Below, piece by piece: positions 5,870 through 13,019 of a stretch of 16,063 bases of DNA. Positions within the stretch are counted from its first letter, which is position 1, and each line of letters begins with the position of its first letter. The stretch is taken from contig SFQZ01000067.1 of NCBI GenBank assembly GCA_004562915.1, positions 1 to 16,063 of the forward strand, read 5' to 3'. Under the pieces are notes generated by a model. That model had not been told where the DNA came from. It did no database searches and worked only from the letters and a program-made list of their open reading frames with translations. The translations under genes and the position numbers were made by a program. This DNA is from a bacterium (GTDB taxonomy: Bacteria > Bacillota_A > Clostridia > Lachnospirales > Lachnospiraceae).

Positions 5870-5897
5870 TTGACCTTTTTCCTTTATCTGCTAAAAT
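5870..5897 (+). promoter_or_regulatory. sigma-A promoter of murG
   Basis: TTGACC (5870-5875), a 16-base spacer and TAAAAT (5892-5897), about 100 bases before the murG start. A TATAAT on the other strand (5901-5896) overlaps it, so divergent transcription of the DUF4367-type gene probably starts from the same spot. Confidence 0.5.
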
Positions 5898-5928
5898 TAT
5901 ATGGTATCAGGGTCAACAAGTTATGTCA

Positions 5929-5944
5929 TTCATATTAATATGAA
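5929..5944. promoter_or_regulatory. 16-bp perfect palindrome in the murG leader
   Basis: TTCATATTAATATGAA is a perfect dyad located between the predicted murG promoter and start codon and upstream of the divergent gene. AT-rich dyads of this size are typical repressor sites; a short RNA hairpin is the alternative. No cognate regulator is evident. Confidence 0.35.
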
Positions 5945-5994
5945 AATGCATGACTTTAACCCCCGCATAATATGATAAAGTGGGAGGACTATCT

Positions 5995-7062
5995 ATGAAA
6001 CGTATTATTTTAACCGGCGGTGGTACTGCCGGACATGTTACACCAAATATTGCGCTGTTACCGCGTTTAAAGGAACTTCAATACGATATACATTACATTG
6101 GTTCATATAATGGTATAGAGAAAAGCCTGATTGAAAAGCAGGGCGTTCCATACCACGGTATTTCTTCCGGAAAGCTCCGCCGTTATTTCAGCCTTCAGAA
6201 TTTTACAGACCCTTTCCGTGTTCTGAAGGGATTCAGCGAAGCAAATAAAATTATAAAAGATTTAAAACCGGATGTTATTTTCTCAAAAGGCGGATTCGTC
6301 AGTGTTCCGGTTGTGATCGCCGGAAAACGTAACCACGTTCCGGTCATCATTCATGAATCCGATATGACTCCGGGTCTTGCGAACAAGATCTCGATTCCAT
6401 CCGCGACCAAAGTCTGCTGCAATTTTCCTGAAACTCTGAAGGCTCTGCCTGAAGATAAAGCAGTCCTTACCGGTTCTCCGATCCGTCAGGAGCTTATGAC
6501 CGGTGATAAGGAAAAAGCCCGCAAATTCTGTGGTTTCCAGGAAGAAAAGCCGGTCATCCTCATCGTCGGAGGAAGTCTCGGCGCCGCCGCAGTCAATCAG
6601 GCTGTCCGCAAAATCCTTCCTCAGCTGCTGGAAGAATTCCAGATCATCCACCTTTGCGGCAAAGGTAAACTGGATGAATCCCTGAAAGGTCTGCAAGGTT
6701 ATGCTCAGTTCGAATATATTCAGGATGAACTGAAGGATCTCTTCGCCCTGGCAGATATTGTGATCTCCCGCGCGGGAGCCAATGCGATCTGCGAGCTTCT
6801 TGCCCTTCGCAAACCGAATCTTTTGATTCCGCTTTCTGCAAGTGCGAGCCGCGGAGACCAGATCCTCAATGCACGCTCTTTCGAACGCCAGAAATTCAGT
6901 ATGGTTCTGGAAGAAGAAGATCTGACCGACGAACGTCTCCTTTCGGCTGTCCATAAGCTTTATGATTCTCGCGAAGCCTTTGTGGAAGCAATGAATCAGT
7001 CTTCGCAGCAAAGCCCGATCGAGACCATCATCGGTCTGATCGAGGAAGCAGCATCCAGATAA
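5995..7062 (+). CDS. murG: UDP-GlcNAc:undecaprenyl-PP-MurNAc-pentapeptide GlcNAc transferase MurG
   Basis: Catalyses the last cytoplasmic step of peptidoglycan precursor synthesis, converting lipid I to lipid II at the inner face of the membrane. 355 residues, a normal length. Visible motifs are the N-terminal glycine loop GGGTAGH (8-14), SKGGFVSVP (97-105), HES (120-122), the second-domain glycine loop GGSLGAAAVN (192-201), and the donor-binding SRAGANAICELLAL (258-271) followed by KPNLLIPL. An earlier in-frame GTG (5980) overlaps the ribosome site; GGGAGG lies 7 bases before ATG 5995, which is chosen. The gene stands alone, not in a dcw division cluster, with its own promoter and terminator, inserted in opposite orientation between a sigma factor gene and its likely membrane partner. 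Whether it is the only murG of the genome cannot be told from this window. Confidence 0.95.
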   Translation: MKRIILTGGGTAGHVTPNIALLPRLKELQYDIHYIGSYNGIEKSLIEKQGVPYHGISSGKLRRYFSLQNFTDPFRVLKGFSEANKIIKDLKPDVIFSKGGFVSVPVVIAGKRNHVPVIIHESDMTPGLANKISIPSATKVCCNFPETLKALPEDKAVLTGSPIRQELMTGDKEKARKFCGFQEEKPVILIVGGSLGAAAVNQAVRKILPQLLEEFQIIHLCGKGKLDESLKGLQGYAQFEYIQDELKDLFALADIVISRAGANAICELLALRKPNLLIPLSASASRGDQILNARSFERQKFSMVLEEEDLTDERLLSAVHKLYDSREAFVEAMNQSSQQSPIETIIGLIEEAASR

Positions 7063-7082
7063 ATATGAAATATGCATGTTAA

Positions 7083-7110
7083 ACAGGTGCCGGAACGGCA
7101 CCTGTTTTTT
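7083..7110 (+). terminator. intrinsic terminator of murG
   Basis: Perfect 9-bp stem ACAGGTGCC (7083-7091) / GGCACCTGT (7097-7105) with loop GGAAC, followed by a run of six T. On the minus strand only TTTAAC follows, so it is mainly a murG terminator, though the convergent sigma gene ends 20 bases further on and may use it weakly. Confidence 0.9.
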
Positions 7111-7129
7111 GTTGCCATTCTCCGTTTTC

Positions 7130-7675
7130 TTAATCCTCATCGAACTTATATCTTTTCTTTACCCATTCTCTGGCTCTGTACAAAACACTGTGAAGCACTT
7201 CGATACTGACTCCCATCTCTTCGGCCACTTCTTTCTGTGGCATGTTCAGACAATAAGATTTTGTCACAGCATCATACCAGCGTTCATTGATCTCGTACAG
7301 ATCATCAAGAATCCTCTTTGCCTTCTTGTTTCTCTGATCCCGTGTGAACTCTTCAAAGAACGCATCCTCCGGACTTTTCTGCGTACTATTCTCTGTTTCT
7401 GCAATGAAACCCCCATCTTCACTCAGGATCTCGTATTTTCCCTTCTTTATGCAATTGATCGTCGCATTTTTTACACTTGTCACCAACCATGCACCAATAT
7501 ATTCTTCTTGGAGCAGATTCGGATAATCACACAATTTCACAAATACTTCTTGTGTCATCTCCTGAGAAATCTCTCTATTGTAATCAGAGTAACGCAGCGC
7601 GGTTTTGTACACAACTTCTTTGTACTTAATGTAAATTTCCTCAAATTTACGTGTATCTTTATCTTGAGTGTCCAC
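7130..7675 (-). CDS. ECF-type sigma-70 family RNA polymerase sigma factor
   Basis: 181 residues from the preferred start. Region 2 covers FEEIYIKYKEVVYKTALRYS through TQEVFVKLCDYPNLLQEEYIGAWLVTSVKNATIN, where the YIGAWL segment matches the conserved W-L block. A charged linker follows, then region 4 with the helix-turn-helix PQKEVAEEMGVSIEVLHSVL and YRAREWVKKR. Only regions 2 and 4 are present, as expected for the ECF group, which directs polymerase to stress or envelope promoters under anti-sigma control. ATG 7702 has a poor ribosome site, whereas AGAGGGG lies 7 bases before GTG 7675, so that start is preferred. It lies 48 bases after the HIT gene in the same direction and is likely cotranscribed. 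The DUF4367-type membrane protein beyond murG is the obvious candidate partner. Confidence 0.88.
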   Translation of the reverse strand: MDTQDKDTRKFEEIYIKYKEVVYKTALRYSDYNREISQEMTQEVFVKLCDYPNLLQEEYIGAWLVTSVKNATINCIKKGKYEILSEDGGFIAETENSTQKSPEDAFFEEFTRDQRNKKAKRILDDLYEINERWYDAVTKSYCLNMPQKEVAEEMGVSIEVLHSVLYRAREWVKKRYKFDED

Positions 7676-7723
7676 ACTTACACCCCTCTGTATCTCACTC
7701 ATGTTTACTCAGTTCCGATTTCC

Positions 7724-8131
7724 TTATTTTAATTTTGCAAGAATTTCGTCTCTGACTTCATCCGTGAGCTGTCCTGTCTTCCATCCGAAGCGTGCATCAT
7801 CATCCTTATACCGCGGGATCAGATGCATATGGAAATGGAAAACTGTCTGTCCTGCTGCCTCGCCATTATTCTGTACAACATTATATCCGTCACATCCAAG
7901 CACTTCTGTCATCTTGATGACCATCTTTTTCGCCAGTTTGAATGCTTTTGCTGCAAGTTCATCGTCAATCTCATACAGATTCGCATAATGTTCTTTCGGA
8001 AGGATCAGGGCATGTCCCTTTGTTGCCGGTCCAAGGTCCAGAATGACTCTGAAATCATCATCTTCATACAACGTAGCTGAAGGAATCTCTCCGTTTGCAA
8101 TTTTACAGAAAATACAGTTCTCATCTCTCAT
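7724..8131 (-). CDS. HIT-family (Hint-like) nucleotide hydrolase
   Basis: 135 residues, the usual length of a bacterial Hint/HinT protein. The nucleophile motif HFHMHLIPR has the histidine triad H99, H101 and H103; upstream are ENCIFCKIANGEIPS with a CxxC pair (6 and 9) that in homologues helps bind zinc, ALILPKEHYAN with the fourth conserved histidine (H48), and YNVVQNNGEAAGQ. These enzymes hydrolyse adenosine phosphoramidates and related AMP conjugates in the cytoplasm. The ribosome site AGAGG precedes the ATG. The gene is divergent from the histidine kinase, and their promoters overlap. The sigma factor gene follows, suggesting a two-gene transcript. The role with the sigma factor is unknown; HIT genes often sit in unrelated operons. 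Confidence 0.93.
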   Translation of the reverse strand: MRDENCIFCKIANGEIPSATLYEDDDFRVILDLGPATKGHALILPKEHYANLYEIDDELAAKAFKLAKKMVIKMTEVLGCDGYNVVQNNGEAAGQTVFHFHMHLIPRYKDDDARFGWKTGQLTDEVRDEILAKLK

Positions 8132-8150
8132 ATTTCTTACCTCTTTCTTT

Positions 8151-8179
8151 AAAATATATTTGAATATCTATACCGCCAA
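8151..8179 (-). promoter_or_regulatory. probable promoter of the HIT gene
   Basis: On the minus strand TTGGCG (8179-8174), a 17-base spacer and TATTTT (8156-8151), ending 20 bases before the HIT start codon. It overlaps the histidine-kinase promoter on the other strand. Confidence 0.45.
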
Positions 8180-8188
8180 TGCTACACT
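8160..8188 (+). promoter_or_regulatory. sigma-A promoter of the histidine kinase gene
   Basis: TTGAAT (8160-8165), a 17-base spacer and TACACT (8183-8188). An inverted repeat, TACCGCC (8171-8177) and GGCGGTA (8200-8206), brackets the -10 box and reaches into the start codon, so it could be an operator or an RNA hairpin hiding the ribosome site. Confidence 0.6.
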
Positions 8189-8205
8189 ATGTTTGGAAAG
8201 GCGGT

Positions 8206-8943
8206 ATGATAATGTCATTAACAAATCATGATTATGAGCAATTACAACAACTGATGAACGCAAAACCTGAAAACAGGGCATTGATCCAAAAGCTTCTGGA
8301 TGACCAGCAATATACGATCAGCAAGATCAGCCACGAGATCCGTAATCCTCTCACACTCATCTACAGTACATTACAGTTGATCGAGTCCCAGCATCCTGAG
8401 ACACGGGATTTCCGTCACTGGAATGACATGCGGAAAGATATTGAATTTATGATTTCTCTGCTGCAGGAGCTTTCTGCCTATAACAACGGAGAACGTATCA
8501 ACCGTTCTTCTTTTTCTGCCTTCGATTTTTTCAGTCATCTTTGTCTGTCCTTTGCCGCTTCCTGCGCCGAAACAGACATTGAATTTACTTCCCGAATCTC
8601 TCCTGAACTTCCGGTCATCCAGGGAGATAAGGTAAAGCTTCAGGAAGTCTTTCTCAATCTTCTTCGCAACGCCGGTGATGCGGTGTCTGCTCACGGGACC
8701 ATCCGGCTGGAGGCCGATACAGATGACCATTTTCTGAAAATCATTATCTCAGATGATGGCTGCGGTATTCCCGAAGAACAGCTTGACGAGATATTTGATG
8801 CTTTCGTAACCCATAAAACCGGCGGAACCGGTCTCGGACTTGCAATCGCCAAACGTACCATCGAAGCTCACGGCGGAACCATATCTGTAGATTCAGAAGT
8901 TCAGAAGGGCAGTCGTTTTACTGTATTATTGCCCATTTCATAA
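8206..8943 (+). CDS. Soluble sensor histidine kinase, orphan
   Basis: 245 residues from ATG 8206; ATG 8212 is an equally good alternative (GGCGG 7 bases before it). There is no signal peptide or membrane segment. After a short N-terminal helix comes the phospho-acceptor block KISHEIRNPLTLIYSTLQLI with H43, then the ATPase domain: N box EVFLNLLRNAGDAV, G1 box DDGCGIPEEQLDEIF and G2 box GTGLGLAIAKRTIEAHGG. The H box most resembles the KinA-type sporulation kinases (HEIRNPLT). It lacks PAS, HAMP or other sensor domains, and no response regulator is adjacent, so its input and target are not evident. A Spo0A phosphorelay is one possibility, inferred from the orphan status and the H box. It has its own promoter and is divergent from the HIT gene. 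Confidence 0.92.
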   Translation: MIMSLTNHDYEQLQQLMNAKPENRALIQKLLDDQQYTISKISHEIRNPLTLIYSTLQLIESQHPETRDFRHWNDMRKDIEFMISLLQELSAYNNGERINRSSFSAFDFFSHLCLSFAASCAETDIEFTSRISPELPVIQGDKVKLQEVFLNLLRNAGDAVSAHGTIRLEADTDDHFLKIIISDDGCGIPEEQLDEIFDAFVTHKTGGTGLGLAIAKRTIEAHGGTISVDSEVQKGSRFTVLLPIS

Positions 8944-9010
8944 CCTTATTTTTTATTATATGGAATGAGAGTATGATTTACAAGTGTTTTGTTACCAATA
9001 TTTTACATTC

Positions 9011-9041
9011 ACTTCCGCTGGAAATGATTCCCGGCGGAAGT
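9011..9041. other. hairpin at the end of the Tad-like operon
   Basis: ACTTCCGC (9011-9018) pairs perfectly with GCGGAAGT (9034-9041), extended inside by GGAA/TTCC. It lies 8 bases after the last gene of the leftward operon and about 70 bases after the kinase gene, where the two converge. Neither strand has a clear T run after the stem, so it is a probable but atypical terminator. Confidence 0.45.
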
Positions 9042-9048
9042 ACTTTAC

Positions 9049-9822
9049 TCAAAAATTCCGATAATTTTCCGCTTCATTTTCTTCCTGCACCTCCCGATTT
9101 TCCCAATTTCTGTGATTTCTTTTCCTGATTTTTCTCGTCACAAATCCCCATACTGTTTCTCTGTCTTTCATCACATTTCCCTTCAGCTCCTGTTCACCGG
9201 CCCAATCATCCAGGATTTGATCCTCTTTAAGTTCATATGCTGCATTACCGTATTTCAGATTTTTCTTCACGTCTTCCATTCTCTGCTCTTTCCTTTCCAG
9301 AATCCTCTCCAGTATTTGTTCTATATTATAGTTATCTTCCATAGAAGCTTTATGAAGCTCGCATGCAAGATAGATTGCCTCTTTATCTTCATAATCTGTC
9401 TCTCTGACGAAATATTCTGTCAGTACATGAAATGCCTCCCATATATTTCCCTTGAATGCGGGACAATAGCAGAAAAAATATCGTCCGTTCTGGTAATAGA
9501 TATATTCCGGATCCAGGTTCAGACAATTCACATCAAGGAGATAATTATTCACCTCGCGCACTGCTTCCACAAATTGCTGCATGAATTCCTTCATCCGCGA
9601 AAAATTCCATTTCTGACGTTCTCCCATCGCAGCCATCGATGTCTTTCCGCCCACCTCATACTGGTACCTGCTTTTCCGGTCCATTCCCTGTCCCTTTACA
9701 TCCAGCAGACAGTTAAGATGGTTCTCTGCCAGCATCCTCATCTGGTAATCTTCTTCATAGATCTCATCAAACTCCAGAATCATCCATGCATGATGCAGAT
9801 TCCGTTCATATTCCGTCTTCAT
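9049..9822 (-). CDS. DUF6382 protein of the Tad-like locus, without an FHA domain
   Basis: 257 residues, soluble. It begins MKTEYERNLHHAWMILEFDE and contains YQMRMLAENHLNCLLDVKG, LNLDPEYIYYQNGRYFFCYCP and FHVLTEYFVRETDYEDKEAI, the pattern I recall as DUF6382, a cytoplasmic domain encoded at the end of Lachnospiraceae Tad-type pilus clusters. In most homologues I remember, it is fused to a C-terminal FHA phosphothreonine-binding domain. Here the domain is followed by a charged helical tail (residues 170-257, with ILERILERKEQRMEDVKK and a very acidic end) and no FHA-like sequence. The start overlaps the previous gene's stop by 4 bases (ATGA), so the two are translationally coupled. It is the last gene of the operon. 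The function is unknown. Confidence 0.75.
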   Translation of the reverse strand: MKTEYERNLHHAWMILEFDEIYEEDYQMRMLAENHLNCLLDVKGQGMDRKSRYQYEVGGKTSMAAMGERQKWNFSRMKEFMQQFVEAVREVNNYLLDVNCLNLDPEYIYYQNGRYFFCYCPAFKGNIWEAFHVLTEYFVRETDYEDKEAIYLACELHKASMEDNYNIEQILERILERKEQRMEDVKKNLKYGNAAYELKEDQILDDWAGEQELKGNVMKDRETVWGFVTRKIRKRNHRNWENREVQEENEAENYRNF

Positions 9823-10271
9823 TGCAGCGCACCCTCCAACTTCTTCTTTCCGGCTTTCAGCCTGCGGATCTGCTTCTCAGGCTCCGTAATGACAGCACTT
9901 CCGGATGCCTGAAGTTCCATCCCTTTCCCACTCGCACTGGCCTTTGCAATGATCCTCTGCTGTTCCTCATATACATTCACGGACACCTGCCCGTAAAACA
10001 TCAGTTTTCCCCGTATTCTCTCACGAAAATAATTCTCCATTTCTTCCTGCGGGAACTCTTCCATCCCATATAAGATCTCACTTCCCACAATTACCGTTTC
10101 ATATGCCGCTCCCATTAAGATTGTTTTATCATGATAGTAAAACAACCCGAAAATCACGAGCATCCACACCATAAGCACAAGCGGCATCAGATACGCCATT
10201 TCCACCACGGTCGAGGCACGCACAGTCCGCCCGGACTTCTTTTTTATTCCTTCTGTTCCTCTTTTCACCAT
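9819..10271 (-). CDS. TadE-like minor pseudopilin
   Basis: 150 residues. A basic N-terminus (KRGTEGIKKKSGRTVR) is followed by ASTVVEMAYLMPLVLMVWML, in which the Glu at +5 after the small residue and the single hydrophobic helix (about 22-46) match TadE-type pseudopilins processed by the prepilin peptidase. The rest is a small extracytoplasmic domain with an amphipathic segment (EEFPQEEMENYFRERIRG) and a basic C-terminus. TadE-like proteins are minor components that assist assembly or cap the Flp pilus. A GGGGG ribosome site lies 7 bases before the ATG. The gene overlaps the end of tadV by 7 bases and the next gene by 4, so it is in the middle of a tightly coupled operon. Confidence 0.8.
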   Translation of the reverse strand: MVKRGTEGIKKKSGRTVRASTVVEMAYLMPLVLMVWMLVIFGLFYYHDKTILMGAAYETVIVGSEILYGMEEFPQEEMENYFRERIRGKLMFYGQVSVNVYEEQQRIIAKASASGKGMELQASGSAVITEPEKQIRRLKAGKKKLEGALQ

Positions 10272-10687
10272 AACAATGCCCCCACATAACCGACTACCAG
10301 AAAGGGATAGAAGGGTATTCTCGTCTTACGATTCCATTTTTTCAGCGCCAGACCGACTCCCGCCGCCGCTGCTGCCGCCGAAAATGCAATGCCGAGCGAT
10401 ATCAGAAGCCGCCAGATTCCGAGAAAAAGTCCCAGATTCAGGATCATCCAGCTATCCCCATATCCAATCCCTTCTTCGGTGATCTTGGAACAAAGAAGGA
10501 AGAGCAGTCCGGTCGCCAGTCCCGGAAGCCACAGATACCACTCCATCTGACCCTCGAATGCCAGATAAAAAACAATTCCTACTGTTCCAAACATCAGATA
10601 ACCTGCCGGGATTTTTCTATTCCTGAAGTCATATACGGCCCCCGCTCCCAGAAATGCCAGAACAGCCATTTCTTCTATTTTCCACAT
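10265..10687 (-). CDS. Prepilin peptidase, A24 family (TadV/CpaA-like)
   Basis: 140 residues, a polytopic membrane aspartyl protease of the short TadV/CpaA type that lacks the N-methylase domain of PilD. The two conserved aspartates are in YDFRNRKIP (near residue 20) and in EEGIGYGDSWMI, the GxGD motif. Five to six membrane helices cover the chain, one with an unusual run of alanines (SAAAAAAGVG). It should cleave the Flp prepilin and the TadE-like proteins encoded in the same operon. An upstream GTG (10696) sits too close to GGGAG; ATG 10687 is 10 bases from it and is preferred. The start overlaps the preceding gene's end by 13 bases. Confidence 0.87.
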   Translation of the reverse strand: MWKIEEMAVLAFLGAGAVYDFRNRKIPAGYLMFGTVGIVFYLAFEGQMEWYLWLPGLATGLLFLLCSKITEEGIGYGDSWMILNLGLFLGIWRLLISLGIAFSAAAAAAGVGLALKKWNRKTRIPFYPFLVVGYVGALLW

Positions 10688-11580
10688 TTTGAACACGCTC
10701 CCTTTCCCTTAACTTCACGGATCGGGACTGCATAAATTTTTCGTTTCACACCGCTGCAGTCCAAAGTACTGTGATACCGATTCCCATAATCCGTGATATA
10801 AGCATTCCCCTTACAGAACCTTCCGCACAGTTCACAGGGATAATATTTTCCGGAACTCTGATTTCTCAGTGGCTCGATCTCTTCAAGCGACACCAGACGT
10901 ACAGACGGTTCCAGATATGTGCAGTGATAATCCCTGTGATAAACGATTCCTGTTTCCGTAATATACACAATTTCCTGCTGTCCCGTCTGACCAAAGGATT
11001 GTTTCACATACCCGGTCCATCCTTTGATTCTCATAGACTCCTGATACCGGATCGGCGGAATCAAAAACTGCGGAAACGGAAGCTTTACCTGATAGCTTGT
11101 CTTTAATTCGATGATCGCGCTTCCCGGCCAGATGTAAGATTTTTCACATTCCAGGCCTTCGCTCCCTTCCACAATACAGCTTCGGTCAAGCCGCTCCTCC
11201 CCGATCAGACTGACGATCTTTGATTCCACTCTTGCCGGAATAAGAAGCGGCAGCTCATAGCATTCCTGTGCCAGCTCTTTTCCGGCTCCCTGCATCCCTT
11301 CCCTGACGACAAGCTGTATGGAACGAAGCTCCAACAGCCAAATCAGACAAATAGATGCATATAAAAACAGCGGAATACACACGACAGCTTCCACAGTGAT
11401 GCTGCCTTCCATGATCCGCGCTTTTCGCGAGGCAGATACAGATGCCTTTTCCGTCAAGAGAGCTGCGCCTTTTCGCGAGAAACCAAATCCTTCCTCCTTC
11501 CTGAAAGAATTGTTGTATCGACGTGTATCATATATGTTTGCAATTATACAGACCAAAAAATCGAGGAACGGAAAAGACAT
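10675..11580 (-). CDS. TadE-like pseudopilin with two C-terminal Cys/His repeats
   Basis: 301 residues. After a basic N-terminal region of about 55 residues comes MEGSITVEAVVCIPLFLYAS, a TadE/prepilin-type signal and membrane helix (about 57-83). The middle part (84-200) is a beta-rich extracytoplasmic domain (ELKTSYQVKLPFPQFLIPP). The C-terminus holds two related units of about 45 residues: VYITETGIVYHRDYHCTYL ... YPCELCG and AYITDYGNRYHSTLDCSGV ... GACSKCGK. Each has the order Tyr-His, Cys, then CxxC, which could bind a metal or form disulfides. AAGGAGG precedes ATG 11580; an internal ATG at the MEGSITVEA position is a less likely start. It is probably a tip or minor pilin. The function of the repeats is inferred only from the residue pattern. 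Confidence 0.8.
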   Translation of the reverse strand: MSFPFLDFLVCIIANIYDTRRYNNSFRKEEGFGFSRKGAALLTEKASVSASRKARIMEGSITVEAVVCIPLFLYASICLIWLLELRSIQLVVREGMQGAGKELAQECYELPLLIPARVESKIVSLIGEERLDRSCIVEGSEGLECEKSYIWPGSAIIELKTSYQVKLPFPQFLIPPIRYQESMRIKGWTGYVKQSFGQTGQQEIVYITETGIVYHRDYHCTYLEPSVRLVSLEEIEPLRNQSSGKYYPCELCGRFCKGNAYITDYGNRYHSTLDCSGVKRKIYAVPIREVKGKGACSKCGK

Positions 11581-11607
11581 CTGTATCCACCTCCTTTTAT
11601 TTTCCCT

Positions 11608-12975
11608 CTATTTGTACTGATATTCTGCCGCAAATCTGTAGTGGATCGATCTGCGCAGTCCACAGTCCATATTGGCTCTTAACGCCACCACGCATGAGTC
11701 TGCGCGAAACCATGTTTTTCCTGCAATTTCTCTGAGATTCAGTTCTTCCAGATCCAATGCCCACATTGTCAGTTTTTCCTTTTTTTCCAGCATAAGCAGC
11801 ACCTGCAAATACTTTTCATAAGAATATCCGCCCTCTGCATCCCTGCCTTCCAGAACCGACTGATCTTCCCCCAGATGCAGAAGGTTCTCCCACGAAAGTT
11901 GCCACGTCTCGTACGACTTTACTAAAGGAACTCTTTTCCCGGTTAGAAGAGTTTTCACATCAACGATTCCTTCTCCATACGCCCATGCAAGGAGAAGTGC
12001 CTGCTTTACAACCTCAGTTATGCCCGGAACTGCAAGGAGCGCACACATTGCCACGGATGCAGCCTGCACCTCTGCCTGCTTTTCCACATCTGTCAGAAGA
12101 TAAGCATAATTGACGGCGAACCTGATACTGCAGAGTTTCTTTACAACCGCCTCCAGATTCTCCCTGTCACTTGACTTTCCTGCAAGAAGATACTCCAACT
12201 CATATTGAAGCACACTTTCTTTTTCTTTTTTAACTGCGTGATTAAAATGATCCATAAGGTATAGATTGAAAAAAATGGTGTCACCGGTTCCCTGAACCTT
12301 CTCCCGAAAGCTTCCATAACCGCTTTGCAGTTCACGATGTGATACAAACGATGACAGATCCACTGTCTTATCCGAAACCTCAAATCCATCCGGCAGGACA
12401 AAATTCAATATTCCACCTGCCTTTATATTCGAAACGACCGGAAGCGGATTTCCTTCCTGCGGCAGCTTCTGGCTTTCCTCCTCAAGCATACGCTCTAATT
12501 CAAAACTCGTCTCTGTATCCTCTTTTTCGTATTGCTCTGCCTGGCTCTCCTGTTCTTTCCACACAGAAGATTTCCCGGCCATCTCCTCTACCGCCGCTGC
12601 CCCCGTCTTTTCTTTTTCATACTGAACCGCCTGGTCATAAAATGCCTTCCCGTTTTCATCCGTCAGATAACGAATCGCATCGATCTCTTTGTCCATATTT
12701 TCTGCCCCATAATAGGACATTCGGTTTAAAATAGCAGACTCTGATACCTGTTCCGATTCATAGCTCTCATCCAGTGCAAATATCTCATATCGATCCAGAA
12801 GGTCTCTTTGATATTCTGCAAATACAGATTCCATCGCTCTGGTGGCATCTGCCCTTCTTTCATTTTTCATCACCTGAATGGATGCGCTTTCAAGGACAGC
12901 TCCCACCAGTGAGACCAGAAGGATAAATACAAGACTAAGAAAAGCTGTCAGCTCCCCTTTCACCATTTTTTTCAT
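11608..12975 (-). CDS. DUF5702 protein of the Tad-like locus (TadG-like, single N-terminal helix)
   Basis: 455 residues. The N-terminus KGELTAFLSLVFILLVSLVGAVLESASI is one membrane helix with a pseudopilin-like pattern (Glu shortly after Gly, as in KGE), followed by a heptad-like stretch (NERRADATRAMESVFAEYQRDLLDRYEIFALDESY) and a large extracytoplasmic domain with an acidic insertion around 115-170. The build matches clostridial DUF5702 proteins, which occur in Tad clusters where Proteobacteria have TadG; they are thought to be minor components of the fibre or its secretion apparatus. GGGCGG lies 8 bases before the ATG. It follows the flp gene after 44 bases and is followed after 27 bases by the TadE-like gene. 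The exact role is unknown. Confidence 0.78.
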   Translation of the reverse strand: MKKMVKGELTAFLSLVFILLVSLVGAVLESASIQVMKNERRADATRAMESVFAEYQRDLLDRYEIFALDESYESEQVSESAILNRMSYYGAENMDKEIDAIRYLTDENGKAFYDQAVQYEKEKTGAAAVEEMAGKSSVWKEQESQAEQYEKEDTETSFELERMLEEESQKLPQEGNPLPVVSNIKAGGILNFVLPDGFEVSDKTVDLSSFVSHRELQSGYGSFREKVQGTGDTIFFNLYLMDHFNHAVKKEKESVLQYELEYLLAGKSSDRENLEAVVKKLCSIRFAVNYAYLLTDVEKQAEVQAASVAMCALLAVPGITEVVKQALLLAWAYGEGIVDVKTLLTGKRVPLVKSYETWQLSWENLLHLGEDQSVLEGRDAEGGYSYEKYLQVLLMLEKKEKLTMWALDLEELNLREIAGKTWFRADSCVVALRANMDCGLRRSIHYRFAAEYQYK

Positions 12976-13019
12976 TTTCTATACCGCCCATTTTCAGAAT
13001 AAGAACCGTTTAATTACTA

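Noticed and set aside
6283..7140. Long open frame on the strand opposite murG
   Set aside because: It is antisense to a complete, motif-rich murG, has no ribosome site and its translation has no recognisable composition or motif.
7676..7702. ATG 7702 as the sigma factor start
   Set aside because: Its upstream sequence has no good ribosome site, while AGAGGGG is correctly placed for GTG 7675. It remains a possible alternative.
9112..10073. Plus-strand frames opposite DUF6382 and TadE-like genes
   Set aside because: Shadow frames; the minus-strand genes have overlapping start/stop coupling and recognisable families.
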